A stretch of 64,000 nucleotides of DNA, taken from assembly GCA_012862575.1 (NCBI GenBank), contig BLSF01000025.1, forward strand, positions 62,001 through 126,000, read 5' to 3'. Positions within the stretch are counted from its first letter, which is position 1, and every line of letters begins with the position of its first letter. The stretch is from Parietichytrium sp. I65-24A (Eukaryota > Sar > Bigyra > Thraustochytrida > Thraustochytriidae). The notes under the pieces are model-generated. The model had not been told where the DNA came from. It saw only the letters and a program-made list of their open reading frames with translations, and did not search any database. Position numbers and translations under genes: made by a program. This document shows positions 53,350 to 63,300 of this stretch, piece after piece.

Positions 53350-55398
53350 TCAATAGTACAGCGACGCGTACCTGTCATAGACTCTGCACTTGCTCTTCCA
53401 GTAGCACTGCTTGCGGAGCTCCGACTGGAACGCTGCGTTTGCATCGTTGTCCAACCCGCGGTAGTTCTTGGCCACCTTCAGGCACACGGATCGTTTCTTC
53501 TTCGAGCTGAGACTCATGCTGTTCACAGCATCGCATGGGTTTGCTTGTTGAACGGCTGGCGAGCAAATCTGGTTCTGAACCATCTCGGTTGCGATTGCGC
53601 TTGGAGAGTAAGTCTGTCTTGGGTCATTTGCCAGCCAGCGAGCGTCACAAGCGCACTTGAAGAATGAAGCAGACTTGGCCTTGGAGGTCGACTGGAAGCA
53701 CAGGATTGACGTCGAAGGGTAGCTGCTCTTGAACGCCGATGCGGAGTTGCAAGCAAGCTTCACGGACTTCTTGCCTCCTTTGTACTTGGTTGTGAACGGT
53801 TGTCCATCGGAAAGAATGACAATGCTTGGTCGCTCGATGGACTCCGCAAGCTTGACACCATACTCGGCGCCAAAAAGATTGGTGAAGTCTGTGTACTTTT
53901 GGCGAGCCTCTGGATAGTCAAAGAACGCATCCACTGCGGCGTGAACCGTGGCCTCAACGCTGCCCGCGAGCATGGAGTCAACAGAGATGATGTTCTGAGC
54001 CGTAAGTCCGAAGCGAGCAATTGCAACGTTCACACCAGACTCGCCACCAATTGGCATGACGTCCAACATGCTCTCCACCACTTGCTGCTGAAGCAAGAAC
54101 TCCTTGGAGTTGATACTCTGAGACTGATCAAATGCGAGAAGAATTGCGGCTCCGGTGCAGTCCGTGAACTCTGTTGGCGATGGGGTTGGTGACACGGTCG
54201 GAGCACTCGTGGTTGGTGACGCGGTTGGCGCATCAGTTGGGGAAACCGTTGGAGCATCAGTTGGTGCCATGGTTGGAGCATCAGTTGGTGCATCAGTTGG
54301 CGCATCAGTTGGTGCCATGGTTGGAGCATCAGTTGGTGCATCAGTTGGCGCATCAGTTGGCGCCATAGTTGGAGCATCAGTTGGTGCATCAGTTGGCGCA
54401 TCAGTTGGCGCTGCAGTGGGCGACAACGTGCATGAACGCGCACACTTTATTCCGCCGTTCGTGGTTCCGTAGCAGTAGTCCTCCTTCTTATTCGTAATAC
54501 TCAACGAGCCCAGTTGACCCCAGGTACAAATGGTCTTGCCACTGCTCGAGTCATCGATGCCACGGAGTGGGTTCTTGTTGCTGTTCTTGTCATAGATTGA
54601 TGTTGAACTCTCCGAAGGCTGGTAGTAAAACTTGCCAGTATCATGTGCCCCAAGAAACAATCCAGGGTAATCGTCCGTGAAGCAATATTGCACCGATCTC
54701 GTATTGATTGTCCAGCTCCTTTCATCTGACAAGCTGTAGCCTGCGGTTCCAGATGCAGGGGTCATCTTGTACCTGTACACCTTGGTCGTGCCACTGTTTT
54801 TCGGAAAATTTACATAAACGTACTGTTTGGTACCCTCCAAGCGGAAGCTGATGAACACCCTTTTAACATCGTTGGTCAATCGTGCCGCAATCCTAACGTG
54901 AAGTGGAGTGCCACTAGAATCGCACGAGTATGAAACAGGAGATTTCTTGCATACCATGAATGCGTTATTTCGCGCGTTATTCAACTCTTCTGTCACGAAG
55001 AGCCATGGAGTGTTCGTGAAGGCGTCGTTGTCAAACATGGTTGGTACTGCGTCTTGACTCTGAGCATCGGTCAAACCCTTGAATGGATTTCTGTTGGTGT
55101 CCACTTCAAACTGGCCATCGTCTCTTCCCCAGAATACCTCAATGTTGTTCGGTTCAATGCCGTTTCCGCCATTCCATCCGACAATGATGTCAGAAATGCC
55201 ATCCTCGTCTACATCATAAATAAATGGGGCAGAGTGACCAGATAGCTTGCACGACGCCCCGAGTCCAATTGGGCAAATATCCTCAACAGTTGAAAAGCAT
55301 TGAGAGTATGTTGGAGTTGAGGAGCCTCCGCCACCAAGAGCCAAGCGGGCTACATTAGAAGCACAAATAAACACGAGTACCTTGGCTGCAGGAGCCAT
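53350..55398 (-). CDS. secreted FG-GAP / DAPT-repeat / VWA-domain protein, paralogue 2 (complete)
   Basis: The only complete copy, 682 residues. Signal peptide ~1-22 (VLVFICASNVARLALGGG). FG-GAP/VCBS-like loop at 62-70 (D62, D64, D66, G67, D70), then GWNGGNGIEPNNIEVFWGRD. Beta-rich region to ~325 with cysteines at 34, 42, 50, 150, 159, 239, 291, 309, 319 and 323. Stalk of DAPT/MAPT units ~327-408 in 16-residue periods. VWA domain ~413-590 with MIDAS DQSQS (424-428), T503/T506 and D531 in LSDGQP. The C-terminal ~90 residues hold further cysteines and a Lys patch (SSKKKRS). MIDAS-type VWA domains bind ligand through a metal ion, so adhesion or matrix binding is a fair inference. No membrane anchor is visible. 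The VWA half is almost identical to the other copies and the N-terminal half is not. Confidence 0.88.
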   Translation of the reverse strand: MAPAAKVLVFICASNVARLALGGGGSSTPTYSQCFSTVEDICPIGLGASCKLSGHSAPFIYDVDEDGISDIIVGWNGGNGIEPNNIEVFWGRDDGQFEVDTNRNPFKGLTDAQSQDAVPTMFDNDAFTNTPWLFVTEELNNARNNAFMVCKKSPVSYSCDSSGTPLHVRIAARLTNDVKRVFISFRLEGTKQYVYVNFPKNSGTTKVYRYKMTPASGTAGYSLSDERSWTINTRSVQYCFTDDYPGLFLGAHDTGKFYYQPSESSTSIYDKNSNKNPLRGIDDSSSGKTICTWGQLGSLSITNKKEDYCYGTTNGGIKCARSCTLSPTAAPTDAPTDAPTDAPTMAPTDAPTDAPTDAPTMAPTDAPTDAPTDAPTMAPTDAPTVSPTDAPTASPTTSAPTVSPTPSPTEFTDCTGAAILLAFDQSQSINSKEFLLQQQVVESMLDVMPIGGESGVNVAIARFGLTAQNIISVDSMLAGSVEATVHAAVDAFFDYPEARQKYTDFTNLFGAEYGVKLAESIERPSIVILSDGQPFTTKYKGGKKSVKLACNSASAFKSSYPSTSILCFQSTSKAKSASFFKCACDARWLANDPRQTYSPSAIATEMVQNQICSPAVQQANPCDAVNSMSLSSKKKRSVCLKVAKNYRGLDNDANAAFQSELRKQCYWKSKCRVYDRYASLYY
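54225..54420 (-). repeat. DAPT/MAPT coding repeat of paralogue 2
   Basis: Twelve-base units grouped in a 48-base period (three DAPT then one MAPT), three full periods, then degenerate VSPT/ASPT units. Confidence 0.9.
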
Positions 55399-57401
55399 AT
55401 CTTCTGAGGTGAATCTTCTCTTCGATCCCGGCGTCCGAACGTTCGGGGTTTGGACGGTCTCTCTAGGCGCTCATCTGCTCTGCTTGTCAAGGAGCTTGAT
55501 GCTTGTAGCTGGCTGGTAGCTGGGAACCCAAGCGTCCCTTAATGTCCCGTACATGTGGCGAGTGCCCTTATATGCATTGAATGTAGTTGCCACATGAACT
55601 CGACTGGTGACGGTGATGCCATTCGAGGAAATCAGCAGAACAGCGATACCAAGCGCGGTGCGCTGATTACTACGGCCCTGATGCGTGTTATTGTACGATA
55701 GAGGGAGGATGTAAAAAATATCGTGGACACCCAGTGAACTCATACGAGCCCGAGTAGAAGCACCCGTCTTTGCCCGATTTTCCGATAACGCCAAGATCCA
55801 GCGTCTCCAAGCTCACGAGGCAGAATGTAAGCTTGCAGTCGGTATTGACTGTGAGTACTCTCCACTGGGCTGGAAGCTTACACTGGTCTCTCTCCGCACT
55901 CTCCGCTGTGTTTTCGTTTTTCTTTGCGACTTGAACGCAGTTTTTGACGTGCATGAGAGAGCGAGACTTGGAAGAGAAAAAGAGAAAGAGAGAAAGAGCT
56001 GCACTCACTGCGCCTTGTCCCTCTGCTTTGGCAATTTCGGTGTACTCCACATCTCCTTCCCATAGGCCTGTAGAGCTGCACTAGCTATTGTTTTAGAAGA
56101 CATGGACTAGCTAGCGTTACCGCAAGCGAATTTGCTCTACCATTTCGCATTCTCTTCGTCACGTTCCTGTGTTTCCTGTTCTGTGCGTCCTACCGACTCT
56201 AGCCGCTTGTCAATCTTTGTCAATCACAAACTTATCATAAACTGCGCGAGGCAGCGCAAGCAAAAGTGAAGGCACAAATGTTACAGTCCGGTAGAGGCTC
56301 CAACTTGCCCCCCATACACCCCATACCAAGGACGAAGAGAAGAGGAAGAGGAAGAGAAGACGCCATGGGCAACAAGTAGTAGAGGTAAGAAGAAGTTCTT
56401 CCCTTTTCCCTGAACAGTTTGTGAGAATTCAGAGGGCCTAAGTGAAGCCACAAAGTGACAGCGTAAACAGACCCTATCGGAAGGTGGGGTGCTTTAGAAA
56501 AGAAACAGCTCCTCCCAGAAACCCATTTGGTCTCTACAAGTGGTAGGTGGTGGGGATTGTGAGGGGAAGAGGAGAAGACGGCGGAAGAGACCATAGGAGG
56601 AAAGTAGAAGGTAGGTGTGAGGGGGCAGAAAGAAGGAGCGCTGAATTTTTCCACCAAAAAACAAACAAACAAACAAACGATCAAACTCTGGAGAAAAGAC
56701 AACTGTCGATAAGTAGCCATCTACCCACTTAATCACAGAATCTCTCTCTCTCTCTCTCTCACGAAGAACGTCGTTGCCGACTCCGCGAGAGAGGAGAAGG
56801 ACGAAGAAAACGGAGCGTGGAGAGTCACCATCAGCGGGGTGAGAAATGGGCTTTCAGAGCGACCGACGCACGCAGGCGCACATAGCCGCATACTGTACCT
56901 GCAAAGAACGGTGGACGACGTATTCTACTCCTTCACTTGCCTAGCTTCCAGAGGTGCCGTGTGGCAGATGGCAACTACTGTCGGTTTGCATACTGCAGAC
57001 GAGGCAGTGTACAGTGAGCGTGAGAGACCCCCTGATGTCCTCGAATTGGCTGATGCTTGGTGCGGCGTGAGGCACGCGTGGGCTGCTATTGGCTTTCTCT
57101 CTTCGCAGCGCATGACGCTGCTGTCCAAAGGAGAGGTGCCTGCCTTTCTCTATTTTGGAGCGAATGTAAAGTCACGGCACACTTCTCAGATAAGCCACAG
57201 GGTGCAGTATGCAGTATGCAGTGTTCAGGGAAGGTTGTTGAGGAAACGAGTTTCTGACAACTCTGCTGAACCCTTGCTTCACTGCGTTGCAGAAGTTGCA
57301 CAGGCCACACTTGCGTTGCTTCATATTTTCCAGGTGGAGAAAGGACGACAGCCGCAGACAATTTCTCATCAAACACTGCCTTCCCCCTCATCGTCCGCCG
57401 C
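55399..57401. other. upstream region of VWA paralogue 2 and gene-free stretch
   Basis: 2 kb. An ACTCGACTGGTGACGGTGAT block at 55599-55618 is shared with the upstream region of paralogue 3. TGACTGTGA lies at 55846-55854 and a (CT)n tract at 56742-56761. A 212-codon plus-strand frame at 56839-57477 has no recognisable domain and is not called. Confidence 0.4.
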
Positions 57402-57671
57402 ATGTCTGAATCTTCGCGGTTGGCTCGCGCTGGCAAGCAGCAGCAGAAGAAGTTGCGATGTAAGTCCTGTCAGGTGAAACGTTCGGACTCGTTTGAGTTG
57501 CAGAGAGAGTAAGTAATTTATGCGCACGTTAGCGTACACTACTCCCCACCAATAGCAAAGCCTGACTGTGGAGGCTAACGCTTCCCAACTAGTCTGGAGG
57601 TGTGCACCGTTACTATGCTCGTAGAAGCCAGTATGCGAAATGCATTAACATGCACAGTATACGGACCATAG
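57402..57671 (+). CDS. possible small two-exon gene with CxxC motif
   Basis: A tentative model. Exon 57402-57508 encodes MSESSRLARAGKQQQKK, then a CKSC motif and KRSDSF, and runs into a GTAAGT donor. An 84-nt segment with CTAAC 18 nt before a CTAG acceptor follows. Exon 57593-57671 completes a 61-residue frame with further cysteines. The C-x2-C ... K ... F pattern resembles the first half of small zinc ribbons. The intron has the same size and signals as the better supported introns in this window. No homologue is recognised, and the 5' end could lie further upstream. Confidence 0.22.
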
Positions 57672-58145
57672 GCTGTCCGAGAATTGGTGCATGGCCCTCG
57701 AGATTCGCTGTACCAGCACTGTGAGACTTGAAAAATATGAACTCCTCATGGTCCAGGCTTGCGTTGCCTCGTCACGGCGGTACTCAGTACGCTGAAAAAA
57801 ACGGTCTCTTTTTGACTGCAAGTTTCGTTGGCGTGATCAATACGTGCCAATCCTTTTGGAACGTTAAACTTTTCCGTCCAATATATATGTCACCAGAGAC
57901 TCGAGCAACAATGGAGCAAGTCCGTAAAGTTTGAAATGGTACATCGAGAACAGACTTCTCCAGTCAAATATGGACGGGGCGCTAATCCACGAGCGGCACG
58001 AGAGTCTACCGCTCTCAAAGAAGGAAAATAAGCAACCCCCGTAAACAAGAACCGATAACTTTAATTCGAGATTTTTTTGTGTTATCAAACCCCGAGAATG
58101 AGAGGAGTGCCACATCGTAAACGGTCTTCAGAGTTCCAGCACAGC
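57672..58145. other. 3' flank of VWA paralogue 3
   Basis: The last ~55 bases (58093-58145) are nearly identical to the 3' flank of paralogue 2 (53300-53349). The rest shows no gene. Confidence 0.5.
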
Positions 58146-60324
58146 TCAATAGTACAGCGACGCGTACCTGTCATAGACTCTGCACTTGCTCTTCCAGTAG
58201 CACTGCTTGCGGAGCTCCGACTGGAACGCTGCGTTTGCATCGTTGTCCAGCCCGCGGTAGTTCTTGGCCACCTTCAGGCACACGGATCGTTTCTTCTTCG
58301 AGCTGAGACTCATGCTGTTCACAGCATCGCATGGGTTTGCTTGTTGAACGGCTGGCGAGCAGATCTGGTTCTGAACCATCTCGGTTGCGATTGCGCTTGG
58401 AGAGTAAGTCTGTCTTGGGTCATTTGCCAGCCAGCGAGCGTCACAAGCGCACTTGAAGAATGAAGCAGACTTGGCCTTGGAGGTCGACTGGAAGCACAGG
58501 ATTGACGTCGAAGGGTAGCTGCTCTTGAACGCCGATGCGGAGTTGCANNNNNNNNNNNNNNNNNNNNNNNNNNNNNNNNNNNNNNNNNNNNNNNNNNNNN
58601 NNNNNNNNNNNNNNNNNNNNNNNNNNNNNNNNNNNNNNNNNNNNNNNNNNNNNNNNNNNNNNNNNNNNNNNNNNNNNNNNNNNNNNNNNNNNNNNNNNNN
58701 NNNNNNNNNNNNNNNNNNNNNNNNNNNNNNNNNNNNNNNNNNNNNNNNNNNNNNNNNNNNNNNNNNNNNNNNNNNNNNNNNNNNNNNNNNNNNNNNNNNN
58801 NNNNNNNNNNNNNNNNNNNNNNNNNNNNNNNNNNNNNNNNNNNNNNNNNNNNNNNNNNNNNNNNNNNNNNNNNNNNNNNNNNNNNNNNNNNNNNNNNNNN
58901 NNNNNNNNNNNNNNNNNNNNNNNNNNNNNNNNNNNNNNNNNNNNNNNNNNNNNNNNNNNNNNNNNNNNNNNNNNNNNNNNNNNNNNNNNNNNNNNNNNNN
59001 NNNNNNNNNNNNNNNNNNNNNNNNNNNNNNNNNNNNNNNNNNNNNNNNNNNNNNNNNNNNNNNNNNNNNNNNNNNNNNNNNNNNNNNNNNNNNNNNNNNN
59101 NNNNNNNNNNNNNNNNNNNNNNNNNNNNNNNNNNNNNNNNNNNNNNNNNNNNNNNNNNNNNNNNNNNNNNNNNNNNNNNNNNNNNNNNNNNNNNNNNNNN
59201 NNNNNNNNNNNNNNNNNAGTTGGAGCATCAGTTGGCGCATCAGTTGGTGCATCAGTTGGTGCCATGGTTGGTGCATCAGTTGGAGCATCAGTTGGCGCAT
59301 CGGTTGGAGACACAGTTGGCGCATCAGTTGGAGACACGGTTGGCGCTGCAGTGGGAGACAGCGTGCACGAGCGCGCGCACCTAATTCCACCATTTGCGCT
59401 CCCATAACAGTAATCATCCTTCTTGTTTGTGATACTCAACGAGCCTAGTTGACCCCAGGTACACATAGTCTTGCCACTGCTCGAATCATTGATGCCACGG
59501 AGTGGGTTCTTGTTGCTATTCTTGTCATAGATTGATGTTGAACTCTCCGAAGGCTGGTAGAAAAACTTGCCAGTATCTTGTGCTCCAAGAAACAATCCAG
59601 GGTAATCGTCCGTGAAGCAATATTGCACCGATTTTTTATAGATCGTCCAGTCTCTCCGATCCGACAAGGTGTAGCCTGCGCTTGTCGATGCAGGGGTCAT
59701 CTTATACCTGTACACCTTGGTTGAAACGAGTCTTGCAAACGACACATACACGTATTGCTTTGTACCCACCAAGCGGAAACTGATGTACACCCTACTGACG
59801 CCAAAAGTCAATCGGCTCGCAATCTCATAGTGCAGTGGAGTGCCGCTGGAGACGCACGTGTACGAGGTAGGGGATTTTTTGCAAACCACGAAGGGATTTG
59901 TGCCGAAGTAATTCAGCCTCTCTGTTACAAAGAGCCATGGATTATTCGTAAATGCGGCGTTGTCAAACATGGTTGGTACCGCGTCTTGAGCATTCGTGAT
60001 AGTCTTGAATGGATTTCTGCTGGTGTCCAATTCGAATTGGCCATCGTTTCTTCCCCAGAATACCTCAATGTTGTTCGATGAAATGCCGTTTCCGCCATTC
60101 CATCCGACAATGATGTCAGAGATACCATCCTCGTCTACATCATAGATAAATGGGGCAGAGTGACCAGAGAGCTTGCATGACGCCCCGAATCCAATTGGGC
60201 AAATATCCTCAACACTTGAAAAGCATTGAGAGTAAGTTGGAGTTGAGGAGCCTCCGCCACCAAAAGCCAAATTGGCTAAACCAGAAGCATATACCAACAC
60301 GAATACCCTGACCGCGGTGATCAT
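58146..60324 (-). CDS. secreted FG-GAP / DAPT-repeat / VWA-domain protein, paralogue 3 (gapped)
   Basis: The start at 60324 (MITAVRVFVLVYASGLANLA) gives a signal peptide equivalent to paralogue 2; an in-frame ATG 72 bases upstream adds a charged Lys/Pro leader and is rejected. The N-terminal ~320 residues keep the calcium loop (DVDEDGISD) and cysteines but differ from paralogue 2 at many positions. The stalk begins APTVSPTDAPTVSPTDAPT, then 670 N (58548-59217) remove the end of the stalk and most of the VWA domain, including the MIDAS. The last ~135 residues after the gap match paralogue 2 exactly. The flanks of the gap are in different frames, so the stated gap size must be wrong or a frameshift lies inside. 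The gap is the simpler reason. Confidence 0.75.
58548..59217. other. assembly gap (670 N) in VWA paralogue 3
   Basis: A run of N replacing the second half of the stalk and most of the VWA domain. The frames of the two sides do not agree across it. Confidence 0.98.
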
Positions 60325-63300
60325 CTTTTTTTTTGGGGGGGGACTCTTCTCTTCGAACTCAGCTTCCGACCGTTCGGGGTTTGCCTTGGTGTTCAATGCA
60401 ACTTCATTTTCATTTCCTTGTTGCGCTGCTCGGTGCTAGAGTCGAGAGGCCAATCCCCGACTGTGAGAGGTCTTATCTCCTTGGAGTAGAAGCCACTCGA
60501 ACTCGACTGGTGACGGTGATGCCATGCGAGGCGATCTGAGATCAGCGATACCGAGCGCAGTGCGGCGATCTCTACCACACCATTTTACAACGCTCTACGC
60601 TTGCACGATAGCGACAAAAAGGGTGAGAAAAGAATCACTGATTGTCCCAAGGATGTCTTGCGATTTTATGATTGTTGGCATACCATTAGCTGAGCTCAGT
60701 GCCACGGGCGCAGTGGACACGGTGCGAAGGTGCTCTTATCGGATAACGTGGGCTGGAAAAGTTACTCCACTGAAAGTAACGTGAACCCAGTGACCACTGT
60801 GCAGCGCCAAATGGGCCACTGAGCTTACTTCGATTTGAGTCGAAACCTTTTTTTGTGGTGCAGTTTCGTGAATTTCTGAACGAAACACAAGACGAGCTCT
60901 TGTGCAACTATTTTAGCAAGCCAATCGAAGCAACTGTGGCGCTTTCAACTGGAACCTGTGTCTAGCTAGTGCCTGCACTCTGCCACCACCCAATCCAGCC
61001 ACTCTCTTCCTTCCGTCCTTTTCCTTTCATCCCAGCCTAACTCGTTCGCAGAGCAAGTCCTGCAAACCAAAAGAGCTGTAGCTTTTGGAGTCAGAAGACA
61101 TCAGACGCACAACTCTATTGACCTCCTCGTCTCTCTCGGACTCTGGTGTCTCTCCTGTCAGGGGAGCAGCAAAAAGAAGAGAAGACAAGGAAAGGGGAGA
61201 GAAGAGAAACCATAAGCTATTTTGCAGCAAATTTTAATTAACAGTCAATTATGGAATCAATTTGCGCACAGTACTCTGAGTGCTGGTAACAAGGTGAGCC
61301 ACTGGCCGCTGTTGAACAGAACACTGACTTGTTGTCCTTCCTGAGCAGTTTGCATCTTCAAGTTCAACGTCTGGCGGCCGTCGAGGGGATGAAGGGGATA
61401 GCTCCAGCTAGCTGCTACTGCTATGCAGTGCTACTCTAGTAATAGCTCAAGAGCAGAGTTGAAGTGGAGCCCCTACCACAGTGTGCTCCCGAATGCGACG
61501 ACTTCGACAAGCAAGATGAAACGAGGAAACGCCACGCACGTTACAGCTCGAGTATTGCTGCACCTACGAAGAGAGAATCCACCTAATAATTCTTATGAAC
61601 GATCACTGTTAGGTGTGTCAGGTCGGAAGAGAGAGACTAAACCTAACAACCCTTGACTCGTGGTGAAAGTGATGTGAAAGGCACGAGTAGCAAGTGTGTG
61701 TACAAGTAGCAGCTATTATCCACGCAGTAGCTGGTGGGTGATGAGCAACTCACGAGTGCAAATGGATCAAAGAGAAACGTCAAAGATTTTTTAGGTTGAG
61801 GGCCACTGGGCACGCGTTGGCAGCGTCATAGCTTCGGCGATGGCCTAGGTTTTGGCATCTCTTTTATCTCTTTGAAGGTGGCGGCGACGACGTGCGGTGA
61901 CCGATCGCAACACACCACTGCCGCAGGAATTCAACGTGGCTCACCTAATCTAAGTCTTATCGTTCGCTTCCGATGGGGAGAGAGAGGCCATTGGCCGTGA
62001 GTTCAGTTGGTTTATCCTGAGCGACTTTTGGCTGCGTACTAGCTAAAGTGACGCAGTGCGTCTCAGGAGTCGAGTTCTTGATAAAATTGCAGTGAAGGAG
62101 AGGACGACCCTAAGCCATTCTCTGCGTGCATTTGAATGCCTGAGGAGTCTGAGGTTTGGCTGAGAGGTCGGCAGCTTGAATGGCGCGCTTGCTTCGCGTC
62201 CGGACTCACATCCCGTCTTGATTCGTGCTGAGTGTCTGAGGCAGCTGTTGAAAAGATTCATCTCAAAAAGACTCTCAGCTGTGGTAGCGCATGACAACTG
62301 TGAGTAAAGGAGTGGAGATACGTGGAAATGTGGTTTGCCTGCTGCAGTCAAGACTCTCCTCAACAGCATTTAAGCTTACAGCGAACGAAGGGCAATTGTG
62401 TCTAAACCAAATTAGCCAGCGTTCCCACGCGACTCATGCATCGTACAACCTTGTGCTTCTCTTTCTTAGAGAGTGAACCGAATTTCCTTCGCGAATTCTC
62501 GTTCCTTCGTGGATTCTCGGGCTTGCGCTTTGCTTCGTAATTTCCAATCCAATGAAAACTTCTTATTTCTTCACCTGTCCACATGACTTATGCTTTAAAA
62601 AAGTGTAGAACCAAGATACTGAGACGGGGATCCACACCATCACTGCTTGTCACGCGCGCCCTCCCCTTCAATCTCCCCTCTCTGCTCGCCCATAAGCCCA
62701 AATTGACACCACAGGACTCCACCAATCAGCGACTCCAATTCTTTTCGCAACAAATTCACTATTTGCAATTCGCCACACGCTAACATTCGAGGTTCAAGTG
62801 CTCTCTTTTTTCTGGTTGCAACTCGCAAGTCACAGTACTCTGTCAGTACACTGTCAGTACTCGTACTTTTGAAGGCCATACCATGCCATACCGTACCGTA
62901 CCGATGCTAGCTAGGGTAATTGAGTCGTAGGCTCTTTTTTGGAACAAAGAACAAATTCATGAACAAAGAAGGAGAACACGAACGAGTGTATTGTTCGATC
63001 CATGAGTCTTAGAAACTATTATCAACAGTTATGTGTATAGATGGGGATATTTCCTCGGTCCCTTGGAGACAGTCAATTCCCAATCTTACACAAATCTCTA
63101 ATCATCACTACCCCAACCCAAGTGCGGCTTTTTCTCCAACTTCTAAGGTACCTAGCGCAATCTCTAGCAGCAAAGATCACTCCCGGAAAAGGATCTTATC
63201 GTATTTGCTAGAATCCCTGGTACTCCTGGTACCACCAGGAAGGAAGGGAGAGTTGCGAGCATCCAGCGTCCCAACGGGACAGCCAGGTGTACGCGCGCAT

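Noticed and set aside
56839-57477. 212-codon frame on the plus strand
   Set aside because: Composition looks non-coding, with no recognisable motif. A separate frame inside its 3' end is kept only as a tentative exon.
43795-60324. Bacterial-type adhesin or toxin system
   Set aside because: Signal peptides, repeat type, neighbouring spliced genes and spacing are eukaryotic; nothing suggests a toxin.
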